Positions 9,527 through 25,689 of a DNA stretch of 64,000 nucleotides are shown here, piece by piece. Within the stretch, counting starts at the first letter, position 1; each line of letters begins with the position of its first letter. The DNA lies in NCBI RefSeq assembly GCF_040958095.1, contig NC_091172.1, positions 4,806,682 to 4,870,681 of the forward strand. The letters run 5' to 3'. The translations under genes were made by a program, and so were the position numbers. Origin of the DNA: Procambarus clarkii (lineage: Eukaryota; Arthropoda; Malacostraca; Decapoda; Cambaridae). A model generated the notes under the pieces. It saw only the letters and a program-made list of their open reading frames with translations. It did not search any database and had not been told where the DNA came from.

Positions 9527-10245
9527 GCCAGCAGATACAATTGCGAACACATTGATACCAAAATGAAAGACATATGACGAGAATTGAGGTAACCAAAGTG
9601 AAAAGAGTGTTCACATTACATTGCACTAGAGTGCTCCCGGGTTACTTTCTCTCACTTTCTCTGTTTTGTGCGGATGGTACACCTTGCTTTTGGAGTTTAT
9701 ATGCATTTAAACCTGTAGATAATTCTATTGCTAACACATTGATACCAAAATGAAAGACCTAGGATGACAATTGGGGTGACCAAAATGAAAAGAGTGTATA
9801 CATTTTATCGCTCTTGTGCGCTCCCTGGTAACACACTCTCGCTTACTCTGTTTGTTGCGGATGGTAAGCCGGGCTTTTGGAGTTTATATGCCTTTAGTCC
9901 TGTAGAGAATTCTATTGCGAACACATTGATGCCAAATTGAAAAAACTAGGATGAGAATTGAGGTAACAAAGTTGAAAAGGGTATACACTTTTCAGTATTA
10001 TCACGCTCTCTAATGTAATGAGAGTTGCCTGAGGGTGGCTCAGCTTTCTTTTTCTGGTACCCTTGGCCTACATTCATCTTGTCGGCGGGTGGAGCGCGCT
10101 GCTGTCTTTGACATTATATGCACATAGTTCTGTTGGGAATTCTATTGCGAACGCATTGATACCAAAATGAAAGACATAGGACGAGAATTAAGGTGACAAA
10201 GTTGAAAAGAGTATACACTTTTCAGTATTTCCGCGCACTACCAGG
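9527..10245 (+). repeat. Diverged tandem repeat, about four units of ~185-230 bp
   Basis: The core AACACATTGATACCAAAATG (variants) followed by AAAGAC...GAGAATTGAGGT and AAAGTTGAAAAGAGT recurs near 9535, 9735, 9920 and 10150. Spacers between cores also share CTTTTGGAGTTTATATGC. No frame stays open across units. Non-coding satellite-like or TE-derived repeat is the best reading. Confidence 0.8.
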
Positions 10246-10387
10246 GAATGTCCAAACAAAAATGGAGAGAGTGGAGGGGTAACTTGCCCAAAACGCGAAA
10301 GTGTTTGGGGAGATTAACTTTCGTTCAATACTATTATGCAAAAGGAGCCACACATCTATGGTTCATCCAATAAAATCAGCAGACTTC

Positions 10388-10960
10388 TAGATGTTACTAC
10401 TGCTCGGCTTAGACTCGGTTACAAGTATTTCTGGGAATTCTCATTATCTGCCGATGTAGACCTGACCAAATGTTAACTGTCAACAAAATTATTTGCACAC
10501 CCCTTCGTCACTATGTGATAGTGAATTCAGAGACAATTCTATAACCAATGTACCAACGATGTGTCAATATTTCATTCAAAATGATCTGGTACCAGAAATT
10601 TTAGCCAAATATCCCCAGTTTGCTAACTGTAAGTAGTAACTAAGTGATTGTAACCTATCCACCGCTGCCCACTGGATGGGGAGCGGTGTGCAGGACAAAC
10701 ATATCAATTGTGACACTAGCTCTCCACATATGTCAGTTGCTTAATTTAGAAACTGTACTTGTGATCGATCTCGAACCTATTGTTGATGTGACGACTTATA
10801 CTGAATTTTGTAACTAGCTCATCAAGATTGTAACTTGCTTAGCTAAATGAATTGTTGGGTTCAGTCCCTGAGCCCATTATGTGCCTCTGCAACCCTTTCC
10901 ACTACCGCCCACAAGATGGGTATGGGGTGCATAATAAATGAACTAAACTAACTTTAAGGC
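10388..10960 (+). mobile_element. RNase H-type LINE, C-terminal remnant + 3' UTR
   Basis: Bases 10390-10460 read TARLRLGYKYFWEFSLS, matching the RLRLGYKYYWEYGI segment of the LINE at 61291-62709. Bases 10560-10640 read the end (CQYFIQNDLVPEILAKYPQF). The 3' UTR ends CCCACAAGATGGGTATGGGG then TGCATAATAAATG. Frames are broken. Confidence 0.7.
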
Positions 10961-11712
10961 ATCCTGAAAGAAAGCTTGGAGGGCTTGAAAAATTGCAGAA
11001 CGAAGCCTTGAGGATAATCCTTGGGTGCCTTCGTACCACAAAGATACTTAATATGAGAAAGGAACTTAATATTCCGAGCGTTGTTTATCGTGTTACTGAA
11101 AATAACTGTCAAATTGGAATAAAAATGCTTAGGCTAGCTCATCCTAACCGTTGCACAGAAGCCCTCCAGAATTTCTTTATTGAATGTAAACATTGTTTCA
11201 AATAGATAAATAAAATTGGAACTGAACTCAGAAAGTATCAGATTTATAATTTGTACCAAGAGAGACAACAATAGCACTTTCCTGCACTGTAGGAAATTAC
11301 ACCCTTTTCAATTTTAATCCCTCCCTTTCCATCAAAGGAGCAAATTAGAGATCAGTCCCAGCTTTGTCTTGAGGCAAAGCTCAACGTCTTAAGCCATATT
11401 GATGCTCTGTCCACAGAGCATTCTCTCTCTCAAATCATATACACTGAAGGTTTCCTACAGCGCCCAACGGGTGCAGCTGGAAGTGCAGTTGTCCTGGCAA
11501 TAGGATATGACTTATATTTTGAGTGGGGAGTCCGTATAAACAACTGGGCCTCTACCCTTCAGACTGAACTATTTGCCTTGCTCCTTGCACTGAAATGTGT
11601 ACAAGTATCCAAACTTGATACATTAGTTGTAAGTGACTCTTTATCATCCTTAATTGCTCTCAACTCTTTAAGACATAACTGTAACATGCTTGTGTCTGAA
11701 GCTAGACACAAA
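10961..11712 (+). mobile_element. RNase H-type LINE fragment (RT thumb + RNase H)
   Basis: Bases 10985-11205 encode LEKLQNEALRIILGCLRTT, the post-RT region of I-like LINEs. From 11365 the sequence reads AKLNVLSHIDALSTEHSLS and then an RNase H-like stretch ending TELFALLLALKCVQVSKLD with VVSDSLSSLIAL. It stops at 11712, where family B LINE begins. A second copy of this segment is at 46650-47130. Confidence 0.7.
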
Positions 11713-14160
11713 TACAATAACAACTTGAGGAACCTTATCATAAACAATAATCTCAACAAAAATCACATAGTTCTCAGAGGTGATTTCAATATTGACCTAG
11801 GGCTACAAAATAACCCTCAAGTAGACTGTTTCCTCAACAGCATGAATTCCTGTATGCTCATCCCCGCAATCACCAGGCCCACCCGAGTCACTCAAACATC
11901 TGCGACTACCCTGGATCACTGATGGACCAACATAACAGCTCCTCTTACATCAAGTATAATCACTGACAGAACAACTGACCACTATCCTACCTTCCTTGTA
12001 GCGAACATGGCCATAACACCACCAGGTAACAAGAAAATTACCTTTAGGTTACAATGTGAAGCGGCAATAGGCAATCTCACAAATGCCCTCCACAATGTAA
12101 ACTGGGAATCTAAATTTATCAATACACAGGATAATAATTCGTTAACTAGCCTCTTTCCAAAATTTAAAGCCTTTACAATACTTATTGTCCTCTCCTCACC
12201 AAGCAAGTAACTGGCAAAAAGGTTAAATAATCCCTGGCTCACTAATGGCATACTTAAAGCAATCGACAAGAAACATGAATATGAAAAAAAAACTTAGGAT
12301 TGGCCTAGTTGGAAAAGAAGTAGTTAAGAGGTATTCATCAGTGCTTACCAGTATAATAAGAGCAAAGCGTTCCTATTACGAGAATAGATTCAAAGAAGCA
12401 AAAGGCAACATAAAAAGCACATGGAGAGCCATCTCTACCATCCTAGGAGCTAAACAACATTTACATAATAAGATAAAAATCTCCAAGGATGGTTATACAC
12501 CTGCAACAGATCTTGAAACAGCAACTGAATTTAATAGCTTCTTTTCATCGTTTGGTGCTCACCTTGCCCGAAAAATCCCAGAGACTCAGACATATGTTAC
12601 CACATATCTTTCACGCAGCTATCCAAACTCTCTTCTCCTCTCTCCGGTCAGCCCTACAGATGTTGTGTCCATCATTCACTCGCTAAAAACCAAAGCTGGG
12701 AACATTAGTGAAATACCATCGATGGTACACAGGCGTGCCTCCCATGCCCTTGCACCATCCATAGCACTGCTGTTCAACCCTAGAGTGTCATACCTTCCCT
12801 GATATCCTTAAAAAAGCAAGAGTAACGCCAGTTCATAAAGGAGGTAACACGGCAGACATAAATAATTACAGACCCATATCGAATCTACCTATATTATCAA
12901 AATTATTTTTTTTTTTTTTTACAAACAGCTCTACTCCAATCTTGTAAAATTCAATATACTAAGTCCCTGTCAGTTTGGCTTCCGCTCCCAAAAGAGTACC
13001 AATGATGCTATTGTTAGTCTGCTTGACTTAATCTTCTCAGCCCTTGACAAAAGTGAGTTTCCAATTGAACTCTTCATCGGCCTGAGAAAGGCCTTTGATA
13101 CTGTTAACCATAACTACCTCTTACTTAAATTCCACCATTATGGAATCCGTGGCCTTGCCCTAAACTATATCCGATCCTATCTTAGTAACAGACACCAATA
13201 TGAAGCCATCAATGATATAACCTCTCCCACTCTACCACTTAATTACCGTAAAGGTGCCACAGAGCAGCATCCTAGGACCCTCCTGTTTCTTATATACATC
13301 AATGATCTCCCTAATGTCTCTAACATACTTAAACCTATATTGTTGGCTGATGATACTACTCATCTACTCTGACCCCAACCCACTCCTGTTAAATAATGTT
13401 GTAAACAATTAATTAAAAAAAGTCTACTTGTGGATGTCAACCAACAAACCTCACACAAAACATAGAAAAGACCTACTATATCTTATTTGGAAACAAATCA
13501 ACAAATGCAATTCAGCTTCAGATAGATAATGTAAACATTAGCAATAAAAATGATGGAAAGTTTCTTAGCCTATACTTAGACAAGAGACTCAACTTCCGCA
13601 CCCATATACAACACATAACTAAAAAGGTTTCTAAAACAGTTGGTATACTGTTTAAGATCAGATATTATGTACCCTACTCTGCTCTCCTCTCACTCTATTA
13701 TGCACTTATCTATCCCTATCATTCTTATGGCGTTTGTGCTTGGGGTTCAACCTCTGCAAACTACCTCAAGCCCATCATCATCCAGTAAAAATCTGCTATC
13801 AGGACAATAACTAACTCTACCTTCAGACAACACACAGCTCCCTTGTTCAAATCCTTAAACATGCTAAACAAATTCACTCCATACATTCTCCTGTGTAAAT
13901 TACGTTTATAAAGCCCTTTTTCTAACTGCAAACCCTGTTCTGAAACTCTTCCTGGACAGATGTAATAGAACACATGGCCACGTCCCCACCAGACATAAAT
14001 ATCTCTTTGATATCCCCAGAGTCAAACTTAATCTATGTAAACACTCTATGTAAATAAAGGGACCTAGTCTATGGAACTCACTCCCTTATAATGATTTGAA
14101 AAGCTGTCCAACTTCTGCCATATTCAAAAATAAAACCAAAAAGTACCTGTAGTACTTTTT
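11713..14160 (+). mobile_element. LINE family B ORF2, degenerate
   Basis: A 2.4 kb stretch follows ORF2 in order. It starts with the endonuclease C-terminus (RGDFNIDLG at 11777; TTLDH at 11910), then the EN-RT linker (12245-12800, RLNNPWL and RAKRSYYENRF). RT blocks follow, with GFRSQKSTNDAI near 12980 and a broken YINDLPN/ADDTT region at 13290-13370. The C-terminus (RYYVPYSALLSLYYALIYPY) is at 13660-13720 and LWNSLP near 14075. There are stops, frameshifts and a T-run at 12906. No tail is seen, and it ends against unrelated sequence. Confidence 0.85.
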
Positions 14161-14260
14161 AAGTACGAGGGAGTAATGCGCAAAGCGTCCCTCACCTGTG
14201 ACGTCACAGCGTCATCTGACGCCATATCAACACATCGGCCATTTTGTCGTCAGTTCAGTC

Positions 14261-14340
14261 ATGGCGAGGACTAACCCTTCATGCAAACTGCACCTACTAT
14301 CAAGAAGAAGAAGATTTTGTGTTCCACCGATAGTATTATC
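14261..14340 (+). CDS. Candidate first exon of an unrecognised gene
   Basis: ATG at 14261 (context CAGTCATGG) opens 26 codons beginning MARTNPSCKL and is followed at once by a consensus splice donor (GTAAGTAAG at 14341). Upstream, 14200-14260 has TGACGTCA (a CRE-like palindrome, around 14200) and an initiator-like TTCAGTC just before the ATG. The local base composition is richer in GC than the flanks. No downstream exon could be tied to it and the protein is not recognised. It could be a chance open frame beside a chance donor, or the 5' end of an element. Confidence 0.3.
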
Positions 14341-14344
14341 GTAA

Positions 14345-14990
14345 GTAAGCACTTATATTTTATTAAATTAATTGATTCTATTTTTCTGTAATAAAGGTCC
14401 AAAGGGTTGTTAAGGAACAAGGGTGTAGCGATACCGACGCTCAGTGCGCTCAACTCACACCAAAGTATCACCTGTGTAGCTTCTGTAATTAGTGTTAATT
14501 AGTTATGCTATAAGATAATGAAGCGAGTATAAGATTAACTCGCTACAAGGGTACTGTGTTGGGAGGTGAGGGCTGTTACTGGTGTCTGTGGGGATGTGAG
14601 GACTTGTACCAACCACTATCACCACCAGTACCTTGTCTTGCATCCTGCTTAGTATTCCTATTGAGATATGAAGTATTATTGCATTCATATAATTATTCAT
14701 TCATTGTCATTACTATTTTTATGGGCTATGTTCTGTTACCCTAATGCTTTTTACCCCTGGGCATGTCCATTTACTCTCCAGCCCTTCACAAGCCACTGCT
14801 GCACCCCCTCCATGCCCATACTTACTGTGCTTATTCTTACAGGACTGCACTGCATTATGTGGTGCTCACTGCCTGGACACCTTGATACATGCATTATAGG
14901 GTTCTGGTAGTTGTTCTACTCACCAAGCCCTTCCAAGGCCAGGCTTGACATGTGAGAGCTTGGTCCAACAGGCTGTTGCTTGGACAGGCC
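14345..14990. other. Unassigned AT-rich stretch with a decapod-type dispersed repeat at its end
   Basis: No convincing gene is seen. Bases 14930-15025 contain CTTGGTCCAACAGGCTGTTG and CAGGCCCACATATCCACCAC, which read like a degraded dispersed repeat. Confidence 0.35.
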
Positions 14991-14992
14991 CC

Positions 14993-15241
14993 TCAGGCCC
15001 ACATATCCACCACAGCCTTGTTTGTCCGGCACTTCAAAATCAAATGTTTATTTACGTAAGGTACATACATATTTTTAGGTAAGGTACTCTTTATTTGGGT
15101 AAATTTATCTTCGTAGTATTTAGCTTTGGCTCGTCTAATTATCTTGGATAGCAATAACGAGTAATTCTTTGAGAATTCTTTGGAGACAATTCCTAACCTA
15201 TACTTCTCCCAACCTATACTTCTTCTCAAGGTCATCTTCAC
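14993..15241 (-). mobile_element. LINE family A ORF2 fragment (EN-RT linker)
   Basis: The minus strand reads KYRLGIVSKEFSKNYSLLLS then IIRRAKAKYYEDKFTQIKS, nearly identical to the same region of the intact ORF2 (about 29060-28930). It breaks off into unrelated sequence at both sides. Confidence 0.8.
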
Positions 15242-15439
15242 TTCTTGAAGATGTTCAGGTTTTCTCTTGAAGATGTCGACGGTTGTTCCAGCAATACTGT
15301 ATTTCTTTTATTGCTGAAAACCTGTTTTCAGCCTAATGCTTTTTACATTAATGCTTTTTGAAAACCTGCTTTCAGCCATAAAAAAATAATCCTGAATCCA
15401 GAAAAAAATCCCTTTTGTATCGTCTGGAAATTTTCAAAT

Positions 15440-16200
15440 ATTGCTGATCAAACCTGAGTCTAAATTATTTGTATATATTATGAATTACAGAGGTCCCAGG
15501 ACAGGGTTTTTAGGCACTCCACTTACATTTTCCCACTCTGACTTAACCCCCATTTATACAAACTCAGTCTTATCTTTTAGCTAATAATTTATTGTACACA
15601 CCATACTCAGCCTGTGTAGGGTAGTTTATTGTGCATGTGTAGTATATATATTTGTGTAGTATATTTGGCATATTTAATGCCTCTAACCTCTCCTCATAGT
15701 TCTTGTCCTTCAGTTCTGGGAGCCACTTAGTAGCATGTCTTTGCACCTTTTCCAGTTTGTTTATGTGCTTCTTAAGATATGGGCACCATACAACTGCTGC
15801 ATATTCCAACTTTGGTCTAACAAAAGTCGTGAACAATTTCTTGAGTATTTCGCCATCCATGCATTTAAAAGCTCTGAATATTATCCTTTACCTGCAATTG
15901 GTTGTTGCTGTATTTATAGAATATGATTTGTTCTACTTTACATTTGTTTGTTCCTTTTTTTCAAAATTTCTTTCTGCCTCTCTCCTCACTGCCGTGTAGT
16001 TGTTTCTCTTTGTATTACTGGTATGTTTGGGGGTTTGGCCTCTTCGTATATTGATTCCATTTTTGTGTCTTTTGGTCTCTGTCCGTCTTGAAATTTCAGT
16101 TGAACAAATCCTGTTTCCTAGTTCTGCATCTTTGTTTTGGTATAAATGTTTTTGTTCCTTTATCATATATTTCACAAAATTGACATACTGTGCATTAATT
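15440..16200 (-). mobile_element. LINE family C fragments in scrambled order
   Basis: Three pieces of one LINE type are present. 16175-15933 is an EN-RT linker with basic residues. 15860-15570 is an RT C-terminal piece (RPKLEYAAVVWCPYLKKHIN, QRHATKWLPELK). 15560-15440 is an RT block readable as SGVPKNPVLGPL plus a broken ADDT. In an intact copy the last block would precede the second, so this locus is rearranged. Confidence 0.65.
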
Positions 16201-17540
16201 CATCTCAATTACTTCCTTTCCTAACAGCAAGCCTTTCCAGTAAAATTCTTTGAATTCTTTTCTGACTTCTGGCCTAATGTTTGTTTTATCCTAGTGTGTA
16301 TGATGCCTAGCGTGTGTCTGGTGCCTGTTGTGTTAAACCGAAGATAAATGCATAAGTATAGGTCAGTAATTTCTCCAGCTTTGAAAGGGGCTTTCATTAT
16401 GCAGCAGTATTCCACTCTAGAGAGCACTAGCGTCTTGAAAACTATCATCATCGGTATAGCATCTCTAGTGTGAAAAGTTCTTGTTATCTATCCTGTCATT
16501 TTTCTTGCAGTTGTGACGGCTACTTTATTGTGTTCTTTAAATGTAAGGCCTTCTGACATCAGTACACCCAAATCCTTTACGTTGCTTTTCCGTTCAATGT
16601 TATGATTTGACTGAGTTTTGTAAGTGGTTTCCGTTTTTATATTTTTTATTTTTTCCGTAGCGCATGAGCTGAAACTTATGTTCGTTAATCACCATGTTAT
16701 TTTCTGTAGCCCATAGAAAGACCTGATTTACATCTGATTGGAGGTTTGCCGTGTCCTCTATGTTGCCTACTCTCGTGAAGATTCTAGTGTCATCTGCAAA
16801 GGATGATCAAGTACTATAGGTTGTGTCCTTGTCTATGTCCGATATGAGGATGAGAAAAAGTATTGGAGCAAGCACAGTACGCTTGGGGACTGAGCTCTTT
16901 ACGGTTGATGGTCCAGATTTTATTTTGTTGACTACTACACATTGGGTTCTATTAGTCAGGAAGTTGTATATCCATCTGCCTATTTTTCCGGTAATTCCTT
17001 TTGAACGCATTTTATGTGCAATAACACAATGGTCACATTTGTCAAAGGCTTTTTTTTGTCAAAGCGTTTTGTTTGTCTTCCATGGCATCTAGTGCCATGT
17101 CAGAGTGGTCCAGCAACTGTGATAGGCAAGAGCGCCCTGTTCTGAAACCATGTTGTCTGGGGTTATGGAGATGCTGTGATTCCATGTATTTTGTGATCTT
17201 ACTTCTTAGCATTCTCTCAAAGATTTTTATGATGTGCGATGTTAGTGCTATCGGTCTGTAGTTTTTTGCCTCTGCCTTATTTCCTCCTTTATGGGGCGGT
17301 GCTATCTCTGCTGTTTTTAGTATGTCAGGGACAATGCCAGTATCTTGGCTTTGTCTCCAAAGAATGTGAAGGGCCTGCGATAACGTTTTTTACAGTTCTT
17401 GATGAATATAGAGTTCCAAGAGTCAGGGCCTGGTGCAGAGTGCATAGGCATACTGTCTATGGCTTCTTCAAAATCCAGTGGGGATAGGATCACATCTGAT
17501 TTATGATTTGATGTTGGTATCATATCCATGAAAAATTCAT
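16200..17540 (-). mobile_element. LINE family D ORF2, degenerate
   Basis: Read from 17530 down, RT blocks appear in order: FEEAIDSMPMHSAPGPDSWN; NYRPIALTSHIIKIFERML near 17230; HGFRTGRSCLSQLLDH near 17130; a DKCDHCVIAHKM region near 17010; VPKRTVLAPILFLILISDI near 16870; DDTRIF near 16800; and DLGVLMSEGL near 16560. The order and spacing fit one LINE RT, but it is cut by stops and frameshifts. Confidence 0.75.
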
Positions 17541-17544
17541 TTGG

Positions 17545-17990
17545 GTTATCAATCAGATGGATGGAGAGCTACACTCGTGGTGTCCCATTTTCCCAGCACT
17601 CTGTCATATAATGCTTTGAAACTTTTGACGGATTTGGCCTCCACCACCTTCTCACCTAACATGTTCCAACCGTTTACCATTCTGTTTGCAAAAGTGAATT
17701 GTCTTACATTTCTTCGGCATCTTTGTTTAGTTCGTTTAAATCTATAACCTCTTGTTCTTGAAATTCCAGGTCTCGGGAAATCTTCCCTATCAAGTTTATC
17801 AATTCCTGTTACTGTTTTGTACGTAGTGATCATATCTCCTCTTTTCCTTCTGTCTTCTAGTTTGGAATATTTAATGCCTCTAATGTCTCCTCATAAATCC
17901 TGCCCTTCAGTTTTGGTATGAATGTTTGTGTGCCTTCATCGTATATTTTGCAAAATATGGAATACATCTCATTTACTTTACTTTAAGAAT
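17545..17990 (-). mobile_element. LINE family C fragment with internal deletion
   Basis: 17833-17549 reads KTVTGIDKLDREDFPRPGIS and FTFANRMVNGWNMLGEKVVE, the family C C-terminus. Upstream (17960-17880) an EN-RT linker piece (CKIYDEGTQTFIPKLKG) is joined almost directly to the C-terminal region, so the RT core has been lost. Confidence 0.65.
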
Positions 17991-18216
17991 ATGGTTCGAT
18001 CAATTAAAAACCCTCTTGTTCAAATTGCAAAGAGACTGAAAGAGATGCAGCATGCTCAATGGATTATATATTAGTGATTATTATTAGGATTATATATTAG
18101 TGAATCATATTAGTGATTCAATTATTATGGTCATAAAACAATAAACAAATAGTTTTGGTATTATTACACTCTATTCACAGGTTATATATAAGTATCTGCA
18201 TGTTTTGTTCACCATT

Positions 18217-18480
18217 ACAAACCACTAAGTTGGTTTGATTTTTGTTGAGATTGTTATTTATGATAAGATTCCTTACGTTATCTGAGAATGAAGCTATGTC
18301 GGTATTGGGAAATCTATAGATGGCACTTATAGTCAAGGAGGATTTAAGGGATTTACTGGAGAACTTGGCAAAGGTATATTCACAATAGTCGTCTCTATTA
18401 CTAATGAGACTATTGCAGATGAAGGTATCTTTGTAAGATATTGCTATGCCACCTCCTTTTTTTATTAGGCCTGCAGTTGT
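18217..18480 (-). mobile_element. LINE family B endonuclease fragment
   Basis: The minus strand reads [20 protein letters not shown] and [20 protein letters not shown], matching the apurinic-like endonuclease region of family A ORF2 (RGGGTALYYHQ, GAVYRIPNTDVS). About 90 codons remain. Confidence 0.75.
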
Positions 18481-18535
18481 GAATGGCTTTATTATCAGCC
18501 AAGTTGTAGCATACAACATAGCATATATATGTATA

Positions 18536-19002
<467 letters not shown>

Positions 19003-19135
19003 AATTCGTCAGTGTACTACATTTTTGTTGTTGCTTTTAGGTGATGCTTTAAACCAGTGTACGTGGGTCTGATTGTGCAACCACAGTTCGAAGAATAATG
19101 AAGATATGAACAAACGGCCTGTGGTCACTATACAG

Positions 19136-23187
<4,052 letters not shown>

Positions 23188-23559
23188 GAAAATATATAAG
23201 TCTTTATCCTCACACTCTTGATATATGGTCTTCTCTGGTCTCTTTATTTTCTCTCCTCACAAATGTCCCTTTTTTTTATTTATTTTACGTTTCTCTCCTG
23301 TTTTTCTTGTCTTTTAATCTCTCCTTTCCTCCTCTCTTCTAACACCTCTCGTTTCCTGTCTCTTCTAGCTTCTCTCTTCCTTTACTTTTTATATTTGTGG
23401 TATTCATTTATGTCATTTTTATCTTGTATATTTTTCTTGTATCTTTTTCTTATCTTGTGTTTCTCTTCCCCTTCTCTTCAATGATTTCTCATTTCTCTCC
23501 TCTCTCTGTTGTTTCTGTTCTGTCTTCTCTCTCCTTGCCTTAATTTTGTTCTGTCTCCT

Positions 23560-23845
23560 CTTTTGTTGTGTGTGTGTCTTTCTGTCTCTGTCTGTCTCTC
23601 TCTTTCTCTCTCTCTCTCTGGCTCTCTTGCTCTCTCTCTCGCTCTCTCTGGCTCTCTTGCTCTCTGGCTCTCTCTCTCTCTCTCTGGCTCTCTCTCTTTC
23701 TCTCTGGCTCTCTCTCTCTCTCTGGCTCTCTCTCTCTCTCTGGCTCTCTCTCTCTCTCTCTCTCTCTGGCTCTCTCTCTCTGGCTCTCTCTCTCTCTCTC
23801 TCTGGCTCTCTCTCTCTCTCTGGCTCTCTCTCTCTCTCTCTCTCT

Positions 23846-23940
<95 letters not shown>

Positions 23941-23991
23941 TCTCTCTCCCTCTCTCTCTCTCTCTCCCTCTCTCTGGCTCTCTCTCTCTCT

Positions 23992-24025
<34 letters not shown>

Positions 24026-24470
24026 CTCTCTCTCTCTCTGGCTCTCTCTCTCTCTCTGGCTCTCTGGCTCTCTCTGGCTCTTTCGCTCTCTCTGGCTCTC
24101 GTTCTCTCTGGCTCTCTCTCTCTCTCTCTGGCTCTCTCTCTCTCTCTGGCTCTCTCTCTCTCTGGCTCTCTCTCTCTCACTCTCTGGCTCTCTCTCTCTC
24201 TCTGGCTCTCTCTCTCTCTCTGACTCTCTCTCTCTCTGACTCTCTCTCTCTCTGGCTCTGTGGCGCTCTCTCTCTGGCTCTCGCTCTCTCTCTCTGGCTC
24301 TCATATTTCATTTGATTTAAAAATGTCTGAGATTTTTTACTTAATCTAAGTTATATTGCATGGTGCTAATATGAATATTATACATGACTGTTTTTTCTTT
24401 TCTTTCTCTTTCTCCCTTTCTTTCTTTCTCTTTCTTTCCTTCTCTCTCTTTTTCTTTCTCTTTCTACATG
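23560..24470. repeat. (CT)n / GGCTCT compound microsatellite and polypyrimidine tract
   Basis: About 740 bp of (CT)n are punctuated by GGCTCT, followed by TTTCTTTC runs to 24470. All six frames look open here for 220-270 codons, giving only Leu/Ser or Arg/Glu repeats; these are not genes. It lies just downstream of the candidate terminal exon at 23125-23187. Confidence 0.97.
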
Positions 24471-24474
24471 AATA

Positions 24475-25250
24475 TTATACTTGACTGTGTTTACATTCAC
24501 TTGTAGATTTTTATTTTTAGTTAATTAGTCCTAAACTTTTGATTAATAGATTTTTATTATTAGTCATAGAAAAACTATAGTGTTATATGTATACTCGGAA
24601 AATTTTACTTGTTTTAGTTTTAAGTAACAATAACTGCTTATAACGTCAGACTGATCTCAGCATGACATGAATCACAGGCTGCTTGATCACAAAATCTATT
24701 GTGTTCACATATTGCATATATAGATTTTTAAATTTTTACTTTTATATTCTGTTATAGATATAGTCTATATATTTCGAGCTATTACATATATTTTGTTGTA
24801 TTACTCATTCTTAATTAAATAAATATAATATTTTAATTCTCTTTTTGTACCCTATTTATTTGTAATTTACACATACATATATAGGATGTCCATTTCTATC
24901 TCAGATATGTCTTCTTTCTTTCTCTCCCTTTCTATTTCAGATATGAATTACAAAATTATTATACCCTAATTTACCCTAAACGCTTTAATGTAGGTAATTA
25001 AAAGATCATAAAAAAGTTTTTAGAAATGTTAATTATATACGTTCTAAGGTTGTATATAAAAGTTCTCAAAAAACCTTTTCTAAACGTAATTATAAACGTG
25101 CTGAAAACAATGAAATGTCGTTTTTAGGATGTTTTAAAAACATGAAAATGTTTGCTGGGTTAGCATGTGAGAAAACATGATGTTTCTTCTTCATGTGATA
25201 TAGAGAAAATATGAAGGTACTTGGAAGATATATATGAGAAAAACAACTGG
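24475..25250. other. AT-rich stretch, no gene seen
   Basis: No motif-bearing ORF. The segment 24955-25163 ends in GTTTGCTGGG, the inverse of the element end noted at 8550, and may be the right end of a small non-autonomous element. Confidence 0.35.
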
Positions 25251-25254
25251 ACTA

Positions 25255-25566
25255 AGTATGCTACCCTTGCCGAATGGCAATGTTAATTGAAAAAGAGGGA
25301 GAAGTAACAGCGCTCACTGACATATACTGCTGACAGAGATAAGATTGCAAGTACTGAAGGGAGTGACCTCTAACTCCATAGTGTTGGAGTTTGAGAAGAA
25401 GGTTATTGTGGTTAACAGTGTCAAAACCCTTGCATAAGTCAACAAACAAACCTATGGGGAGCTCATTTTTGTTAAGTACTGCATGTAATAATTTAAGCAA
25501 TATTTATAAGAGCAGATCGACTGTTGGTGCTTTTATGGGTCTGAAGCCACACTGTATTATCACACG
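25255..25566 (-). mobile_element. LINE family A-related RT fragment
   Basis: The minus strand reads KNELPIGLFVDLCKGFDTVN followed by HYGVRGHSLQYLQSYL, the RT block A region of ORF2, preceded by a broken GFRPKKST-like stretch at 25560-25510. It ends at about 25255. Confidence 0.75.
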
Positions 25567-25689
25567 AGGATAATCTCAATAAATTCCTCTCCCAATGTGA
25601 TCTATCTGAACAAACTGACCCTACTAGTACCTCAACTTAATTATCCCATTGTTACCAATAATACATAGTACATACATACATACATACAA

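Noticed and set aside
9527-10245. CRISPR array
   Set aside because: Units are long, diverged and few, in a eukaryotic context; no cas-like gene.
19020-19110. Exon following the strong acceptor TTGTTGTTGCTTTTAG
   Set aside because: No frame from this acceptor reaches the donor at 19200 in the phase required by the next exon without a stop; a tiny separate exon is possible but unsupported.
23419-24315. Several overlapping 220-270 codon ORFs on both strands
   Set aside because: They are Leu/Ser or Arg/Glu translations of a (CT)n/GGCTCT microsatellite; all frames are open for the same trivial reason.
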